A stretch of DNA of 64,000 bases from Maricaulis sp047308265 (GTDB taxonomy: Bacteria > Pseudomonadota > Alphaproteobacteria > Caulobacterales > Maricaulaceae), in NCBI RefSeq assembly GCF_047308265.1, contig NZ_JBKQWY010000003.1, positions 186,001-250,000 of the forward strand, read 5' to 3'. The position numbers and the translations under genes are program-made. Below, piece by piece: positions 8,551 through 17,404 of the stretch (its first letter is position 1; every line of letters starts with the position of its first letter). The notes beneath the pieces were generated by a model. That model saw only the letters and a list, made by a program, of their open reading frames with translations, was not told the origin of the DNA and did not search any database.

Positions 8551-9627
8551 TCAGGAGGCCGTCGCCTCCTCTTGTGGGGCCTCGGCCTCATTATGTGCAG
8601 TCAGCTCGGCCATGCGGTCGAGATTGCGACGAATCTCATCGAGGAAGTCGCTCTGTCCCATCGTGATGGCCAGTCCCAGGGCCGAGGCGAAACCTTCACC
8701 ATCTGCCCCGCCATGGCTTTTCACCACAATGCCCTTCAATCCCAGGAAGACGCCCCCATTGATATAGCGCGGGTCCATGCGCTGGCGCAGCTTGTCCAGC
8801 GCGCCCATCGACAATAGTCCGGCGGCCAGCTTAGCAATGACCGAACTAGTCAGCGCCTCACGGACCCAGCCGGCGACGAGACGGGCCGTGCCCTCTGCCG
8901 TTTTCAGGGCGACATTACCGGTGAAACCGTCTGTGACGACCACATCGATCTCACCAGCAGAGATGTCATTACCCTCTATAAAACCGGTATAATTGATCTC
9001 CAGACCCGTATTGCGGATCAGGCCGTCGGCCTCGCGGACTGTATCATTGCCCTTGAGCTCTTCCTGGCCGACATTCAACAGCCCCACTTTGGGGTTCTGC
9101 CCGCCGAACACGGCCCGGTGATAGGCTTCACCCAGAATGGCGAACTCTACGAGCTGGGTTGCGCTGCACTCCACATTCGCCCCGACATCCAGCACCACTG
9201 TGTGCCCTTTGGGCGTGGGCCAGTTGGCGGAGATTGCCGGACGGTGCACGCCCTTTTTCATGCGCAGGATGACTTTGGAGATCGCCATCAGGGCGCCGGT
9301 ATTACCCGAGGACACGATCGCATCGGCCTCACCGGATTTGACGCACTGAATGGCATTCCACATGGACGAGCCGCGCGAACGACGCACGGCTTCGGACGGC
9401 TTATCCGTCATCTGAACGAGGCTGTCGGTGTGGCGCAGCTCACTGACCGCCGCGACATCGGGAAACTCGTCCAGCAAGGGCTGGAGCAGTGTCTCATCAC
9501 CGTGGATCAGATAGCGCGCCTGGCGATCCGGCCAGCGCCGGAATGAATTCTGGATACCCTCGACAACCGCACGGGGGCCGAGATCCCCGCCCATGGCGTC
9601 GACTGAAATCGTGGGAATACCTGTCAT
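8551..9627 (-). CDS. plsX: Phosphate acyltransferase PlsX
   Basis: PlsX converts acyl-ACP to acyl-phosphate, the donor for PlsY in phospholipid synthesis at the membrane surface. The 358-residue protein has the N-terminal SVDAMGGDLGPRAVVEG and the motif IVSSGNTGALMAISK. The LNVGQEELKGND region and a C-terminal GGVFLGLKGIVVKSHGGAD are also typical. Upstream, a 95-bp gap separates it from the bc1 chaperone gene. In Caulobacter-like gene orders a YceD/DUF177 gene usually sits in that place; none is visible here. Confidence 0.96.
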   Translation of the reverse strand: MTGIPTISVDAMGGDLGPRAVVEGIQNSFRRWPDRQARYLIHGDETLLQPLLDEFPDVAAVSELRHTDSLVQMTDKPSEAVRRSRGSSMWNAIQCVKSGEADAIVSSGNTGALMAISKVILRMKKGVHRPAISANWPTPKGHTVVLDVGANVECSATQLVEFAILGEAYHRAVFGGQNPKVGLLNVGQEELKGNDTVREADGLIRNTGLEINYTGFIEGNDISAGEIDVVVTDGFTGNVALKTAEGTARLVAGWVREALTSSVIAKLAAGLLSMGALDKLRQRMDPRYINGGVFLGLKGIVVKSHGGADGEGFASALGLAITMGQSDFLDEIRRNLDRMAELTAHNEAEAPQEEATAS

Positions 9628-9722
9628 GAATTGTGCCGCAGGTCCTCTTCGCGCGGCCGCCGGGCCGCTGGATGCGGGCGGACATTAGCCGATGAAGGGC
9701 CAGATGCAAGCAGAGAGGACGG

Positions 9723-10256
9723 TCAGAGCTGGGTCGGCATGGCCGCGAGTTCACCCGTGAGCAAAGCCTCATCATCTTGATTTTCAAGGAATTCACTGTA
9801 GCGCTTTACGTATAGGGCAAGCGGAACCGCCTCTGCAGCCGGTGTATCTCCTCCCAGAACATTGCGGGCCAGGGCTTGGTTCAACGCGGCATCATCCTCA
9901 CCCTGGATAGCATCCACATAGACTTGCGCGCGTCCGTAGAAGCCTTCGGCCATAAACCGGATCTTCTTTCCGACACCGGAATCACCCACGCCCAGCTCGC
10001 GCATCGCCGCGTCAAAATCGTCAAACATGGTGTCGAACACGGACTGCCTCAACACATCTGCGCGCTCACCCAGCGCCCGCAGCCGATGGAAAACCAGGCT
10101 GGCATGCAGGATGATGGCCTCGAACCGCCCCTCGATCGTATCGGGGATACCGGCATGCTCATAGAGGTCCGGCGAGCGGGCCTGGCGCACCAGCTGGTCA
10201 TAAATATCACGAGCGAAAGCTTTTTCCGGCGGCTTGCGGAACCAGGATTGCAGCAT
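9723..10256 (-). CDS. Ubiquinol-cytochrome c chaperone family protein
   Basis: This 177-residue protein resembles the CBP3/UQCC1-type assembly factors of the cytochrome bc1 complex. The conserved part includes YDQLVRQARSPDLYEHAGIP, DTIEGRFEAIILHASLVFHR and DDFDAAMRELGVGDSGVGKK. I chose ATG 10256 (MLQSWFRKP) because GAAGAG lies about 9 bases upstream; a GTG at 10277 is the longest alternative. It is divergent from bamE with about 100 bp between the starts. Confidence 0.85.
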   Translation of the reverse strand: MLQSWFRKPPEKAFARDIYDQLVRQARSPDLYEHAGIPDTIEGRFEAIILHASLVFHRLRALGERADVLRQSVFDTMFDDFDAAMRELGVGDSGVGKKIRFMAEGFYGRAQVYVDAIQGEDDAALNQALARNVLGGDTPAAEAVPLALYVKRYSEFLENQDDEALLTGELAAMPTQL

Positions 10257-10356
10257 TGAAATCATCTCTTCGAACACTTGGAGCTTGAAGCTAAGCGCCC
10301 ACTTGGGTAGGTCAAGAGAGGTATTCAGGCTGATCTCTCAGCCCAAGGAGTGTTTC

Positions 10357-10848
10357 ATGGCCCCGCGTCTGCGTCTGTCTCTGGTTCTGATTGCCTGCGC
10401 CCTCGGCGTTTCGGCCTGTAATCCGACCCTTCGGTCTCACGGTCACCGCTATACGGTGGGCGAAGAGCCGAACATCGTCCCGATGGAAGACACACGGGCC
10501 TCGGTTGTGCGTCAGCTGGGCAATCCGTCGACGCGTGGCACATTTGAGGACGACACCTGGTATTACATCTCCGCGACCCGCGAGAGCTTGGCCTATCTGC
10601 GTCCGGTGACGCGCGACCGCCGCATTATTGCCGTGAGCTTCAATGAAGACGGTGTCGTCAGCGAAGTGAACGAGTACTCGCTCGAGGACGGCCGGGTGGT
10701 TGCCTACAATGACCGCGAGACACCGACGCGTGGTCGCGAACTCTCCTTCCTCGAACAGTTAATCGGCACTGTGGGCCGCCTGCCCACTGACCAGTTCTCT
10801 GATGAAGACAATCTGCCGGGCGGTGCAGGCGGACCGCGCCGCAACTGA
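10357..10848 (+). CDS. bamE: Outer membrane protein assembly factor BamE
   Basis: BamE (SmpA/OmlA) is a small lipoprotein of the BAM complex that inserts beta-barrel proteins. The 163-residue protein begins with a lipoprotein signal (MAPRLRLSLVLIACALGVSAC), the lipobox ending at Cys21. The family signature DTRASVVRQLGNPSTRGTF and DDTWYYISATRE follow, then RDRRIIAVSFNEDGVV. ATG 10357 has AAGGAG at 10345-10350. The C-terminal part after the fold is low complexity and ends GGAGGPRRN. Confidence 0.95.
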   Translation: MAPRLRLSLVLIACALGVSACNPTLRSHGHRYTVGEEPNIVPMEDTRASVVRQLGNPSTRGTFEDDTWYYISATRESLAYLRPVTRDRRIIAVSFNEDGVVSEVNEYSLEDGRVVAYNDRETPTRGRELSFLEQLIGTVGRLPTDQFSDEDNLPGGAGGPRRN

Positions 10849-10870
10849 TCCGGCCCTTCAAGACAGAATC

Positions 10871-10903
10871 AAAAACCCCCGGAGCCGAAACTCCGGGGGT
10901 TTT
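10871..10903. terminator. Bidirectional terminator between bamE and hppA
   Basis: A perfect 9-bp stem CCCCCGGAG/CTCCGGGGG (10876-10884 with 10891-10899) is flanked by AAAAA on the left and TTTT on the right. It can therefore act as an intrinsic terminator for both convergent genes. Confidence 0.9.
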
Positions 10904-10927
10904 CATGTCAGGATGAAACGCCCTCGC

Positions 10928-13009
10928 CTAGCCGGCGAAACGCTCCAGCACCGCCAGCATCAAGAGCGCCACGATATTGGTGATCTTGATCATCGGGTTC
11001 ACTGCAGGACCGGACGTATCCTTGTAGGGATCCCCCACGGTATCACCGGTCACAGCGGCCTTGTGCGCCTCTGATCCCTTGCCACCATGATGGCCGTCCT
11101 CGATGTATTTCTTGGCATTGTCCCAGGCTCCGCCACCCACGGTCATGGAGATGGCGACAAACAGGCCCGTGACGATCACACCCAGCAGCATGGCCCCGAC
11201 CGCTGCAAGCGCCTGTTCCTGACCGGCAATACGATCGACGATGACGTAGAGCACGATCGGCGACAGCACTGGCAGGAGCGAGGGCACGATCATCTCGCGG
11301 ATAGCAGCCTTGGTCAGAATATCCACGGCCTGACCGTAATCGGGCTTAGCCTTGAACTCCATAATGCCCGGGATTTCCTTGAACTGGCGACGCACCTCGG
11401 CGACCACTTCGGTGGCAGCCCGGCCCACGGCCATCATCGACATGCCGCCAAAGAGGTTGGGCAGGAGACCGCCGAACAAGAGCCCCACGATGACATAGGG
11501 ATTTTCCAGCGAGAAGTCCGGCTCGATATGGAGCAAGTGCTCAACATCGGTCGTGTATGCGGCAAAGAGCACCAATGCCCCAAGACCCGCGGAACCGATG
11601 GCATAGCCCTTGGTCACAGCCTTGGTCGTATTGCCCACGGCGTCGAGCGTATCGGTGGTATCCCGCACGCTCTCGTCCAGACCGGCCATTTCAGCAATAC
11701 CACCCGCATTATCGGTGACCGGACCGAAGGCATCGAGCGCCACGATCATGCCTGCCAGCGCCAGCATGGTGGTCACGGAGATGGCAACGCCATACAAACC
11801 CGCCAGATTATAGGTAGAGAGAATGCCGAAAATAATGATCAGCGCCGGCAGGGCCGTCGACTCCAGCGACACGGCCAGACCCTGGATCACATTCGTGCCA
11901 TGCCCGGACTCTGATGCTCGCGCGACGGATTTCACCGGGCGATAATCAGTCCCGGTATAGTATTCCGTCACCCAGATGATCGCTGCGGTCACGACAAGAC
12001 CCACAAGTCCTGAATAGAACAGGCTCATGCCCGTCAGACCCGTTTCACCCACGACGCCCATGCCGATGGTGAAATGTGTAATGCCGTAAAGCCCCGCAAC
12101 CGAGAGCACGCCCGCCACGATCAGACCCTTGTAGAGCGCGCCCATGACGTTATTGCTCTTGCCCAGACGGACGAAAAACGTCCCGATAATCGAGGTGACA
12201 ATACACACCGCCGCGATTGCGAGTGGATAGGTCATCATGGCGATGCTGTCCGCGCCCACAAAAAAGATGGAGCCCAGAACCATCGTCGCGACCACCGTCA
12301 CGGCATAGGTCTCGAAGAGGTCTGCCGCCATGCCGGCACAGTCACCGACATTATCGCCGACATTGTCCGCGATCGTCGCCGCATTGCGTGGATCATCCTC
12401 GGGGATACCGGCCTCGATCTTGCCGACCATATCACCGCCGACATCCGCACCCTTGGTGAAGATACCCCCACCCAGACGCGCGAAGATGGAAATCAGGGAG
12501 GCCCCGAAACCCAGAGCCACGAGCGCGTTGATCACCACACGATCGGTCGCATCCAGACCCATGCCCGCTGTCAGCAGGCCGAAATAACCGGCCACACCCA
12601 GCAGAGCGAAACCTGCAACCAGCATGCCCGTAATGGCTCCGGAATTGAACGCCACGGCGAGACCCGCGCCCAGGCTTTCACTGGCCGCCTGTGTGGTGCG
12701 AACATTGGCGCGCACGGAAATCAGCATGCCCGTGAACCCCGCAAGGCCCGACAGGATGGCGCCGATGGCAAACCCGATGGCTACCTGCCAGCCCAGCAAG
12801 AGGAAGGTCGCAATAAAAACGACCACCCCGACAATGGCGATGGTCGTATACTGGCGTCGCAGATAGGCGTTGGCCCCCTCCTGGATCGCCGACGCAATCT
12901 CCTGCATTTTCTCCGATCCGGCATTCATGCCGAGCAGGCGACGGGTCTGTACGACCCCGTACAATATGGCAAGCACGGCAGCCGCGATCGCCAAAATGAT
13001 CATGTTCAT
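10928..13009 (-). CDS. hppA: Membrane-bound proton-pumping pyrophosphatase
   Basis: This 693-residue integral membrane protein couples pyrophosphate hydrolysis to H+ export. It has about 16 membrane segments. The substrate-binding motif GGDMVGKIEAGIPEDDPRN and DNVGDNVGDCAGMAADLFE are intact. The motif GNTTKAVTKGYAIGSAG carries Lys where potassium-dependent enzymes have Ala, so it should be the K+-independent proton-pumping class. The roughly 200 bp upstream (13010-13207) has no gene. Confidence 0.97.
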   Translation of the reverse strand: MNMIILAIAAAVLAILYGVVQTRRLLGMNAGSEKMQEIASAIQEGANAYLRRQYTTIAIVGVVVFIATFLLLGWQVAIGFAIGAILSGLAGFTGMLISVRANVRTTQAASESLGAGLAVAFNSGAITGMLVAGFALLGVAGYFGLLTAGMGLDATDRVVINALVALGFGASLISIFARLGGGIFTKGADVGGDMVGKIEAGIPEDDPRNAATIADNVGDNVGDCAGMAADLFETYAVTVVATMVLGSIFFVGADSIAMMTYPLAIAAVCIVTSIIGTFFVRLGKSNNVMGALYKGLIVAGVLSVAGLYGITHFTIGMGVVGETGLTGMSLFYSGLVGLVVTAAIIWVTEYYTGTDYRPVKSVARASESGHGTNVIQGLAVSLESTALPALIIIFGILSTYNLAGLYGVAISVTTMLALAGMIVALDAFGPVTDNAGGIAEMAGLDESVRDTTDTLDAVGNTTKAVTKGYAIGSAGLGALVLFAAYTTDVEHLLHIEPDFSLENPYVIVGLLFGGLLPNLFGGMSMMAVGRAATEVVAEVRRQFKEIPGIMEFKAKPDYGQAVDILTKAAIREMIVPSLLPVLSPIVLYVIVDRIAGQEQALAAVGAMLLGVIVTGLFVAISMTVGGGAWDNAKKYIEDGHHGGKGSEAHKAAVTGDTVGDPYKDTSGPAVNPMIKITNIVALLMLAVLERFAG

Positions 13010-13207
13010 GGAATTCCGCCCCGTTTTCTCTGTTTTGTGAGCGATCCGTCGTCGTTGCGCCGGATCACGTAGTGACAGGAAGGGGTGCGGTCGGTTGACC
13101 CTGTGATTTCATATTATACGCCCCTCCCCGAAGGCACGAAAAACTATGCACAAGGGAGTATCGCGGCGCAACAAGCGAATAAAACAGCCTGTGGAATAAA
13201 TCCTGTT

Positions 13208-13765
13208 TCAGCCCAGGATCAGGCTCCGGTCATTACCATAGACGGAGACGGCATCTACTCTTTCAGATCCGTAGTATTCATTTAGCGCATCGCGCAGAAC
13301 CTCTGCGGCATGCACGTGATTCACAGCCGAACCGTCATCCAGAGACAATGTGTGCCGGTGCGAAGCCTGCACCAATACATGAAGTGCGCGGTGCTGGTTT
13401 TCTCTGATTTCCCATACGCTTGACCCTTCCGCGATGCGAATTCGCACGCGCACAAACGCATAGCCCTGCAAACGGTTTTGCGAGACAAGCGGAACAACCA
13501 TGGCCGGCATCTCCACGACACGGGGATGGTCCGCATCCAGCTCGCCGGGATGACCATCATCCTCCTCGTCTTCATCTCCGCTCTCAAGGGTGAAACCTGC
13601 CAGGAAGCGATTGCTTACCCCGCCCTCGGAGGGTTTGTCTTCATCTCCGCCCCCACCGGCGGCGTGGGCCGGCGCTGAGACGAGAATCATCAGTGCCGCC
13701 AAGCCAGCCCCCAGGGCGTGCAGAATGGCGTTCAGTGTCGTCAGCGTTTGCGGGGCGGTGTTCAT
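13208..13765 (-). CDS. Exported protein of unknown function
   Basis: The product has 185 residues. ATG 13765 is preceded by GAGAGG six bases upstream, which is why I prefer it to ATG 13792. A hydrophobic segment (LGAGLAALMILVSAPAHA) ending in an AHA-type cleavage site indicates a Sec signal peptide. The mature start is Gly-rich and acidic (GGGGDEDK, then GDEDEEDDG near residue 62). The C-terminal half, from VVEMPAMVVPLVSQNRLQGY through VRVRIRIAEGSSVWEIRENQ, looks like a compact alpha/beta domain. I do not recognise a named family. It sits between thiL and hppA on the same strand. Confidence 0.75.
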   Translation of the reverse strand: MNTAPQTLTTLNAILHALGAGLAALMILVSAPAHAAGGGGDEDKPSEGGVSNRFLAGFTLESGDEDEEDDGHPGELDADHPRVVEMPAMVVPLVSQNRLQGYAFVRVRIRIAEGSSVWEIRENQHRALHVLVQASHRHTLSLDDGSAVNHVHAAEVLRDALNEYYGSERVDAVSVYGNDRSLILG

Positions 13766-13807
13766 GCCGGGCCTCTCTTGTCTGGGAGGCATACTGACAG
13801 AGACGGT

Positions 13808-14764
13808 TCAAAAGTGGGTGAAACCGGTTGTTTCAAATTTAATCAAATGTCCGGCCGCATTGTGGACACGCACGCCCTGGCCTGTTCGGGCCTGACCGAT
13901 GGGAGTGAGGCGCACATCCAGCGCAGCGGAGATCGCCATGATCGCTTCGCGATGATCAACCGGTGCCAGAAACGCTAATTCGTAATCATCCCCGCCACAC
14001 ACCAGACGCCGCCAGGGTCTTGTGTCCGGCTCACCGGCCTCGCTCCGCCCTGTTTCGCTCAGGGGGACAAGTTCTGCACCGATATCAAGAGCTACGCCGC
14101 TGGCCCGGGCGAGATGATCCAGATCGGCCACCAGACCATCGGAGATATCGATCAGCGCCGTGGCGATCCCCCGCAGGGCCTGGCCAAGCGACAGACGCGC
14201 CGTGGGATGTGTGAAACGGTTGGGGGCGCTGCCAACCCCGTGAGTTTCGTACGCGATACGCCCCAAAACCCCCTCGCCCAGCTCACCGCTCACCCAGACT
14301 TCGTCTCCCACCTGACCACCCGACCGGGTGATCGCTGTGCCCTGGGGCATCTGCCCGATCAGGGTCAGCGAAACCGTGAGCGGACCTGGCGTCCGTGTCG
14401 TATCGCCGCCAATCAGATGAAGGCCGTGTTCGTGCTGGATATCCTGGCAGGCCGATGCAAACGCACCTTGCCACGCTGTGTCACAGGCCTCGCCCAGTGC
14501 CAAGCTGGACAACCAGGCCACGGGCTCGGCGCCCATGGCCGCCAGGTCCGACAGATTTGTGCCCAGAGCGCGCGCGGCGATGATTTCGGGCGGCGTATCG
14601 GCGTGAAAATGCACCTCCTCAACCAGCATGTCCGAGGCGATCACATAATCCAGCCCGGACGGTCCGGGCAAAATGGCAGCATCATCGGTGAGTGTGAGCG
14701 CACCGGGAAAGCCGGCGCTCAAAGGCGCCAGGTGCGAGCGAATGAAAGAAAACTCGCCCGACAT
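13808..14764 (-). CDS. thiL: Thiamine-monophosphate kinase
   Basis: ThiL phosphorylates thiamine phosphate to thiamine diphosphate, the active cofactor. The 318-residue protein of the PurM-like fold has DDAAILPG near residue 27 and VEEVHFHADTPPEIIAARAL. The motif TNLSDLAAMGAEP and the phosphate-binding HLIGGDTTRTPGPL follow, then DISDGLVADLDHL and CGGDDYELAF. It starts 8 bp after nusB, in the rib-nusB-thiL order common in proteobacteria. Confidence 0.96.
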   Translation of the reverse strand: MSGEFSFIRSHLAPLSAGFPGALTLTDDAAILPGPSGLDYVIASDMLVEEVHFHADTPPEIIAARALGTNLSDLAAMGAEPVAWLSSLALGEACDTAWQGAFASACQDIQHEHGLHLIGGDTTRTPGPLTVSLTLIGQMPQGTAITRSGGQVGDEVWVSGELGEGVLGRIAYETHGVGSAPNRFTHPTARLSLGQALRGIATALIDISDGLVADLDHLARASGVALDIGAELVPLSETGRSEAGEPDTRPWRRLVCGGDDYELAFLAPVDHREAIMAISAALDVRLTPIGQARTGQGVRVHNAAGHLIKFETTGFTHF

Positions 14765-14772
14765 TCACGCCC

Positions 14773-15252
14773 CTAGAACTCGTCTTGACGCGCCTGGCGC
14801 GCACACTTGTCGAGCGCAGCATTGACGAATTTGGGTTCAGACCCTTCAAAGAAGGCGTTGGCGATGTCGACATACTCATTGATGACGACCTTGGCCGGCA
14901 CATCCTTGCGATGAAAGAGCTCGAACCCGGCGCAGCGCAGGATGGCCCGCACCGTCGCATCCAGCCGTTCCATGCGCCAGCCATCCGACAGGAGATCATT
15001 GACAGCGGGATCGACCACCGACTGTTTCTCCACCACGCCGGCCACAAGGTTTTCGAAGAAGTCCTCATCGGCTTCGATGTATTCGCTACCGGCCTGGACC
15101 TCTTCCGCGGCATCTCCAAAACGGTGATCGCGAAACTCACTGATCACGGATTTGGCGCCGCGACCGGAAATTTCCATCTGATAGAGCGCCTGGACAGCGG
15201 CTAGCCGGGCAGCGCGGCGCAGGCGCGCACGGTCCTCGGTGGGATTGCTCAT
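14773..15252 (-). CDS. nusB: Transcription antitermination factor NusB
   Basis: NusB, with NusE (S10), binds boxA RNA and supports antitermination of rRNA operons. The 159-residue all-helical protein starts with the arginine-rich RLRRAARLAAVQALYQMEIS. It has VDPAVNDLLSDGWRMERLDA, then VRAILRCAGFELFHRKDVPA and VINEYVDIANAFFEG. Its first codons overlap the end of ribH by 4 bp, suggesting translational coupling. Confidence 0.95.
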   Translation of the reverse strand: MSNPTEDRARLRRAARLAAVQALYQMEISGRGAKSVISEFRDHRFGDAAEEVQAGSEYIEADEDFFENLVAGVVEKQSVVDPAVNDLLSDGWRMERLDATVRAILRCAGFELFHRKDVPAKVVINEYVDIANAFFEGSEPKFVNAALDKCARQARQDEF

Positions 15253-15680
15253 GCCTCGCCCTCGAACCGTTTGCGCAAATTGATGATGGACAGGCAGGCT
15301 TGCGCTGCATCCTTGCCCTTGTTCTTGTCCTTCGCACGGACCCAGGCCTGGTCACGGTTCTCGGTCGTCAGGATACCATTGCCTACAGCGACACCGGCCA
15401 GGCTGAGCTCCATGAGCCCGCGGGCGCTTTCACCGCACACATAGTCATAATGAGTGGTCTCACCGCGGATCACACAGCCCAGAGCGACATAACCGTCAAA
15501 TCCGGCCTCGCCCAGCTCGGCCTGGACAATCGCGCCAGGGATCTCCAGCGCTCCGGGAACACGCACGGTCTCGTGCGCCACACCCTGTTCGTCCAGCCAG
15601 GCGCTCGCGCCCTCGATCATCGCCGCAGCGAGGTCATCATAAAAATCTGCCGCGATCAGCAGCACGCGCGTTTGCGCCAT
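15249..15680 (-). CDS. ribH: 6,7-dimethyl-8-ribityllumazine synthase
   Basis: RibH condenses the pyrimidine intermediate with dihydroxybutanone phosphate to form lumazine, the penultimate riboflavin step. The 143-residue protein has IAADFYDDLAAAMIEGA, VPGALEIPGAI and GCVIRGETTHYDYVCGESA with the catalytic His. VGNGILTTENRDQAW is also present. ATG 15680 is used; the upstream open frame overlaps the ribB-type gene and is not protein-like. It follows the ribB-type gene with a 1-bp gap. Confidence 0.96.
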   Translation of the reverse strand: MAQTRVLLIAADFYDDLAAAMIEGASAWLDEQGVAHETVRVPGALEIPGAIVQAELGEAGFDGYVALGCVIRGETTHYDYVCGESARGLMELSLAGVAVGNGILTTENRDQAWVRAKDKNKGKDAAQACLSIINLRKRFEGEA

Positions 15681-15681
15681 A

Positions 15682-16797
15682 TCAAGTCTCCGGAAAGAGG
15701 CGTTCGTCACGAACGCTGAGCCCATAGCCTTCCAGGCCCACAATGGTTTGCGGTGTTGTGGTGAGCAAGACCATCTCGCGCACCCCCAGGTCCAGCAAAA
15801 TCTGCGCCCCGACACCATATTCACGAAGACGTCGCGCTTCGCGCTCGCCTTCGGCCAGGCGCGGTCGTGCGCCCAGACGTTCCTCGATCGCCGACTGGCT
15901 GGTCTCTCGGATAAAGACCATCACACCGGGTTCATCCGACGCCGCCAGGGCCCGGATTCCCGCTTCCACCAGATCACCACGCGGCCCCGTGCGATGCAGA
16001 ACATCGTCGAAAAAACTGACCTTGTGCATACGCACCAGGGTCGGCGTGTCCTGGTTCGGCGTGCCCTTGACCAGAGCGACATGCTCGGATCCGTCGAGGC
16101 GATTGCGGAAGGTATACAGCTTGAACGGCCCACCCCAATCGCTTTCGAAATCGCTTTCCATGCGGCGTTCGATGAAGCGGTCATTCTTGCGCCGATAGGC
16201 GATCAGATCCTCGATCGTCCCGATCTTCAGCCCGTGCAGCTGAGCAAAGGCGATCAGATCCGGCAGACGGGACATTGTGCCGTCTTCATTCATGATCTCG
16301 CAGATCACACCCGATGCGCCGGCACCGGCCAGACGCGCCACATCCACCGACGCCTCGGTATGGCCCGCGCGAACCAGCACGCCACCATCGCGCGCCACCA
16401 GCGGGAAGACATGGCCCGGTGTCACGATGTCATCCACACCGCGTGCCGGATCCGTCGCCACCTCGATCGTGCGCGCCCGGTCATGAGCGGAAATCCCGGT
16501 CGTTACGCCTTCGCGCGCCTCAATCGACACGGTGAAGGCGGTCTGATGCTGGGTTCCATTGTCCTTGGACATGGATTCGAGACCCAGATCGCGGCTGCGC
16601 TCTTCGGTCAGCGCCAGACAGATCAATCCACGCCCGTGCTTGGCCATGAAATTGATGGCATCGGGTGTCGCGAACTTGCCCGGAATAACAAGGTCGCCCT
16701 CATTTTCCCGATCCTCCGCATCGACCAGGATAAACATCCGACCATTTCGCGCGTCTTCAATAATGTCTTCGATAGGGGACAGGGGAAGATCACTCAT
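15682..16797 (-). CDS. ribB: DHBP synthase with degenerate GTP cyclohydrolase II-like domain (RibBX type)
   Basis: The N-terminal 205 residues are a complete 3,4-dihydroxy-2-butanone-4-phosphate synthase: DRENEGDL at 29-36, HGRGLICL at 54-61, TGISAHDRA at 100-108 and AGHTEASVDVARLAG at 144-158. The C-terminal 165 residues resemble GTP cyclohydrolase II, but the zinc-binding cysteine triad is absent. At residues 256-273, where active enzymes have CLTGD...RCDC, the sequence is RMHKVSFFDDVLHRTGP. The arginine/EGRG nucleotide site is also lost. It is therefore probably only a RibB enzyme, and many automatic pipelines would call it RibBA. The start ATG 16797 overlaps the end of ribE by 8 bp. Confidence 0.9.
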   Translation of the reverse strand: MSDLPLSPIEDIIEDARNGRMFILVDAEDRENEGDLVIPGKFATPDAINFMAKHGRGLICLALTEERSRDLGLESMSKDNGTQHQTAFTVSIEAREGVTTGISAHDRARTIEVATDPARGVDDIVTPGHVFPLVARDGGVLVRAGHTEASVDVARLAGAGASGVICEIMNEDGTMSRLPDLIAFAQLHGLKIGTIEDLIAYRRKNDRFIERRMESDFESDWGGPFKLYTFRNRLDGSEHVALVKGTPNQDTPTLVRMHKVSFFDDVLHRTGPRGDLVEAGIRALAASDEPGVMVFIRETSQSAIEERLGARPRLAEGEREARRLREYGVGAQILLDLGVREMVLLTTTPQTIVGLEGYGLSVRDERLFPET

Positions 16798-17404
16798 GTC
16801 CAGCCTCCGCAAACTCTGCAAGTCGTGCGGCGTAGCGCGCCATGAGGTCAATCTCAAGGTTTACGCGCGCTCCGGCCTGCAATTCGCCCAGGGTCGTCAC
16901 CTCCGCCGTGTGTGGAATAATCATCAAATCAAACGTGTTTGCGGTGACAGCATTGACCGTCAAAGACACGCCATCAACTGTGATCGAGCCCTTTTTGGCA
17001 ATGAATTTATTGAGTTCGCTTGGTGGCCGGACGGTGAACACGATCCATTCGCCTTCATCACGGCGCTCCACCACCTCGCCCAGCCCGTCCACATGACCGG
17101 TGACGAGGTGTCCACCCAGCTCATCTCCCATGGCCAGGGCGCGTTCCAGATTGACCGCATCCCCTTCGGCCCAGTCGCCCAGCGTCGTCAGGCGCAGGGT
17201 TTCCGGTGACACCTCGACGGCAAACCAGCAGCCTTGCCCGTGATCGCCCTTTTCGACAACCGTCAGGCAGGCGCCCGCATGGGCGATGGACGCGCCGAGC
17301 TCAATGCCGGACGCGTCATAGCCGGCCTCGATCTCGAAGCGCTTGACCGCGTCACCTGAAATGGACCGGATACGGCCCTTGTCGGATACAATGCCTGTAA
17401 ACAT
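16790..17404 (-). CDS. ribE: Riboflavin synthase, alpha type
   Basis: This enzyme dismutates two lumazines to riboflavin and the pyrimidine intermediate. The 204-residue protein begins with the diagnostic MFTGIVSDKGRI and has two lumazine-binding repeats of about 95 residues. The first includes SIAHAGACLTVVEKG and the second ITVDGVSLTVNAVTANTFDL. The linker motif GGHLVTGHVDGLGEV is present. It shares one base with the end of ribD and overlaps the ribB-type gene by 8 bp. Confidence 0.96.
   Translation of the reverse strand: MFTGIVSDKGRIRSISGDAVKRFEIEAGYDASGIELGASIAHAGACLTVVEKGDHGQGCWFAVEVSPETLRLTTLGDWAEGDAVNLERALAMGDELGGHLVTGHVDGLGEVVERRDEGEWIVFTVRPPSELNKFIAKKGSITVDGVSLTVNAVTANTFDLMIIPHTAEVTTLGELQAGARVNLEIDLMARYAARLAEFAEAGHE

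Noticed and set aside
12074..13072. Open frame of 332 codons on the plus strand
   Set aside because: It is antisense to the proton-pumping pyrophosphatase and shows no domain.
15748..16845. Open frame of 365 codons on the plus strand
   Set aside because: It is antisense to the ribB-type gene, which carries the recognisable motifs.
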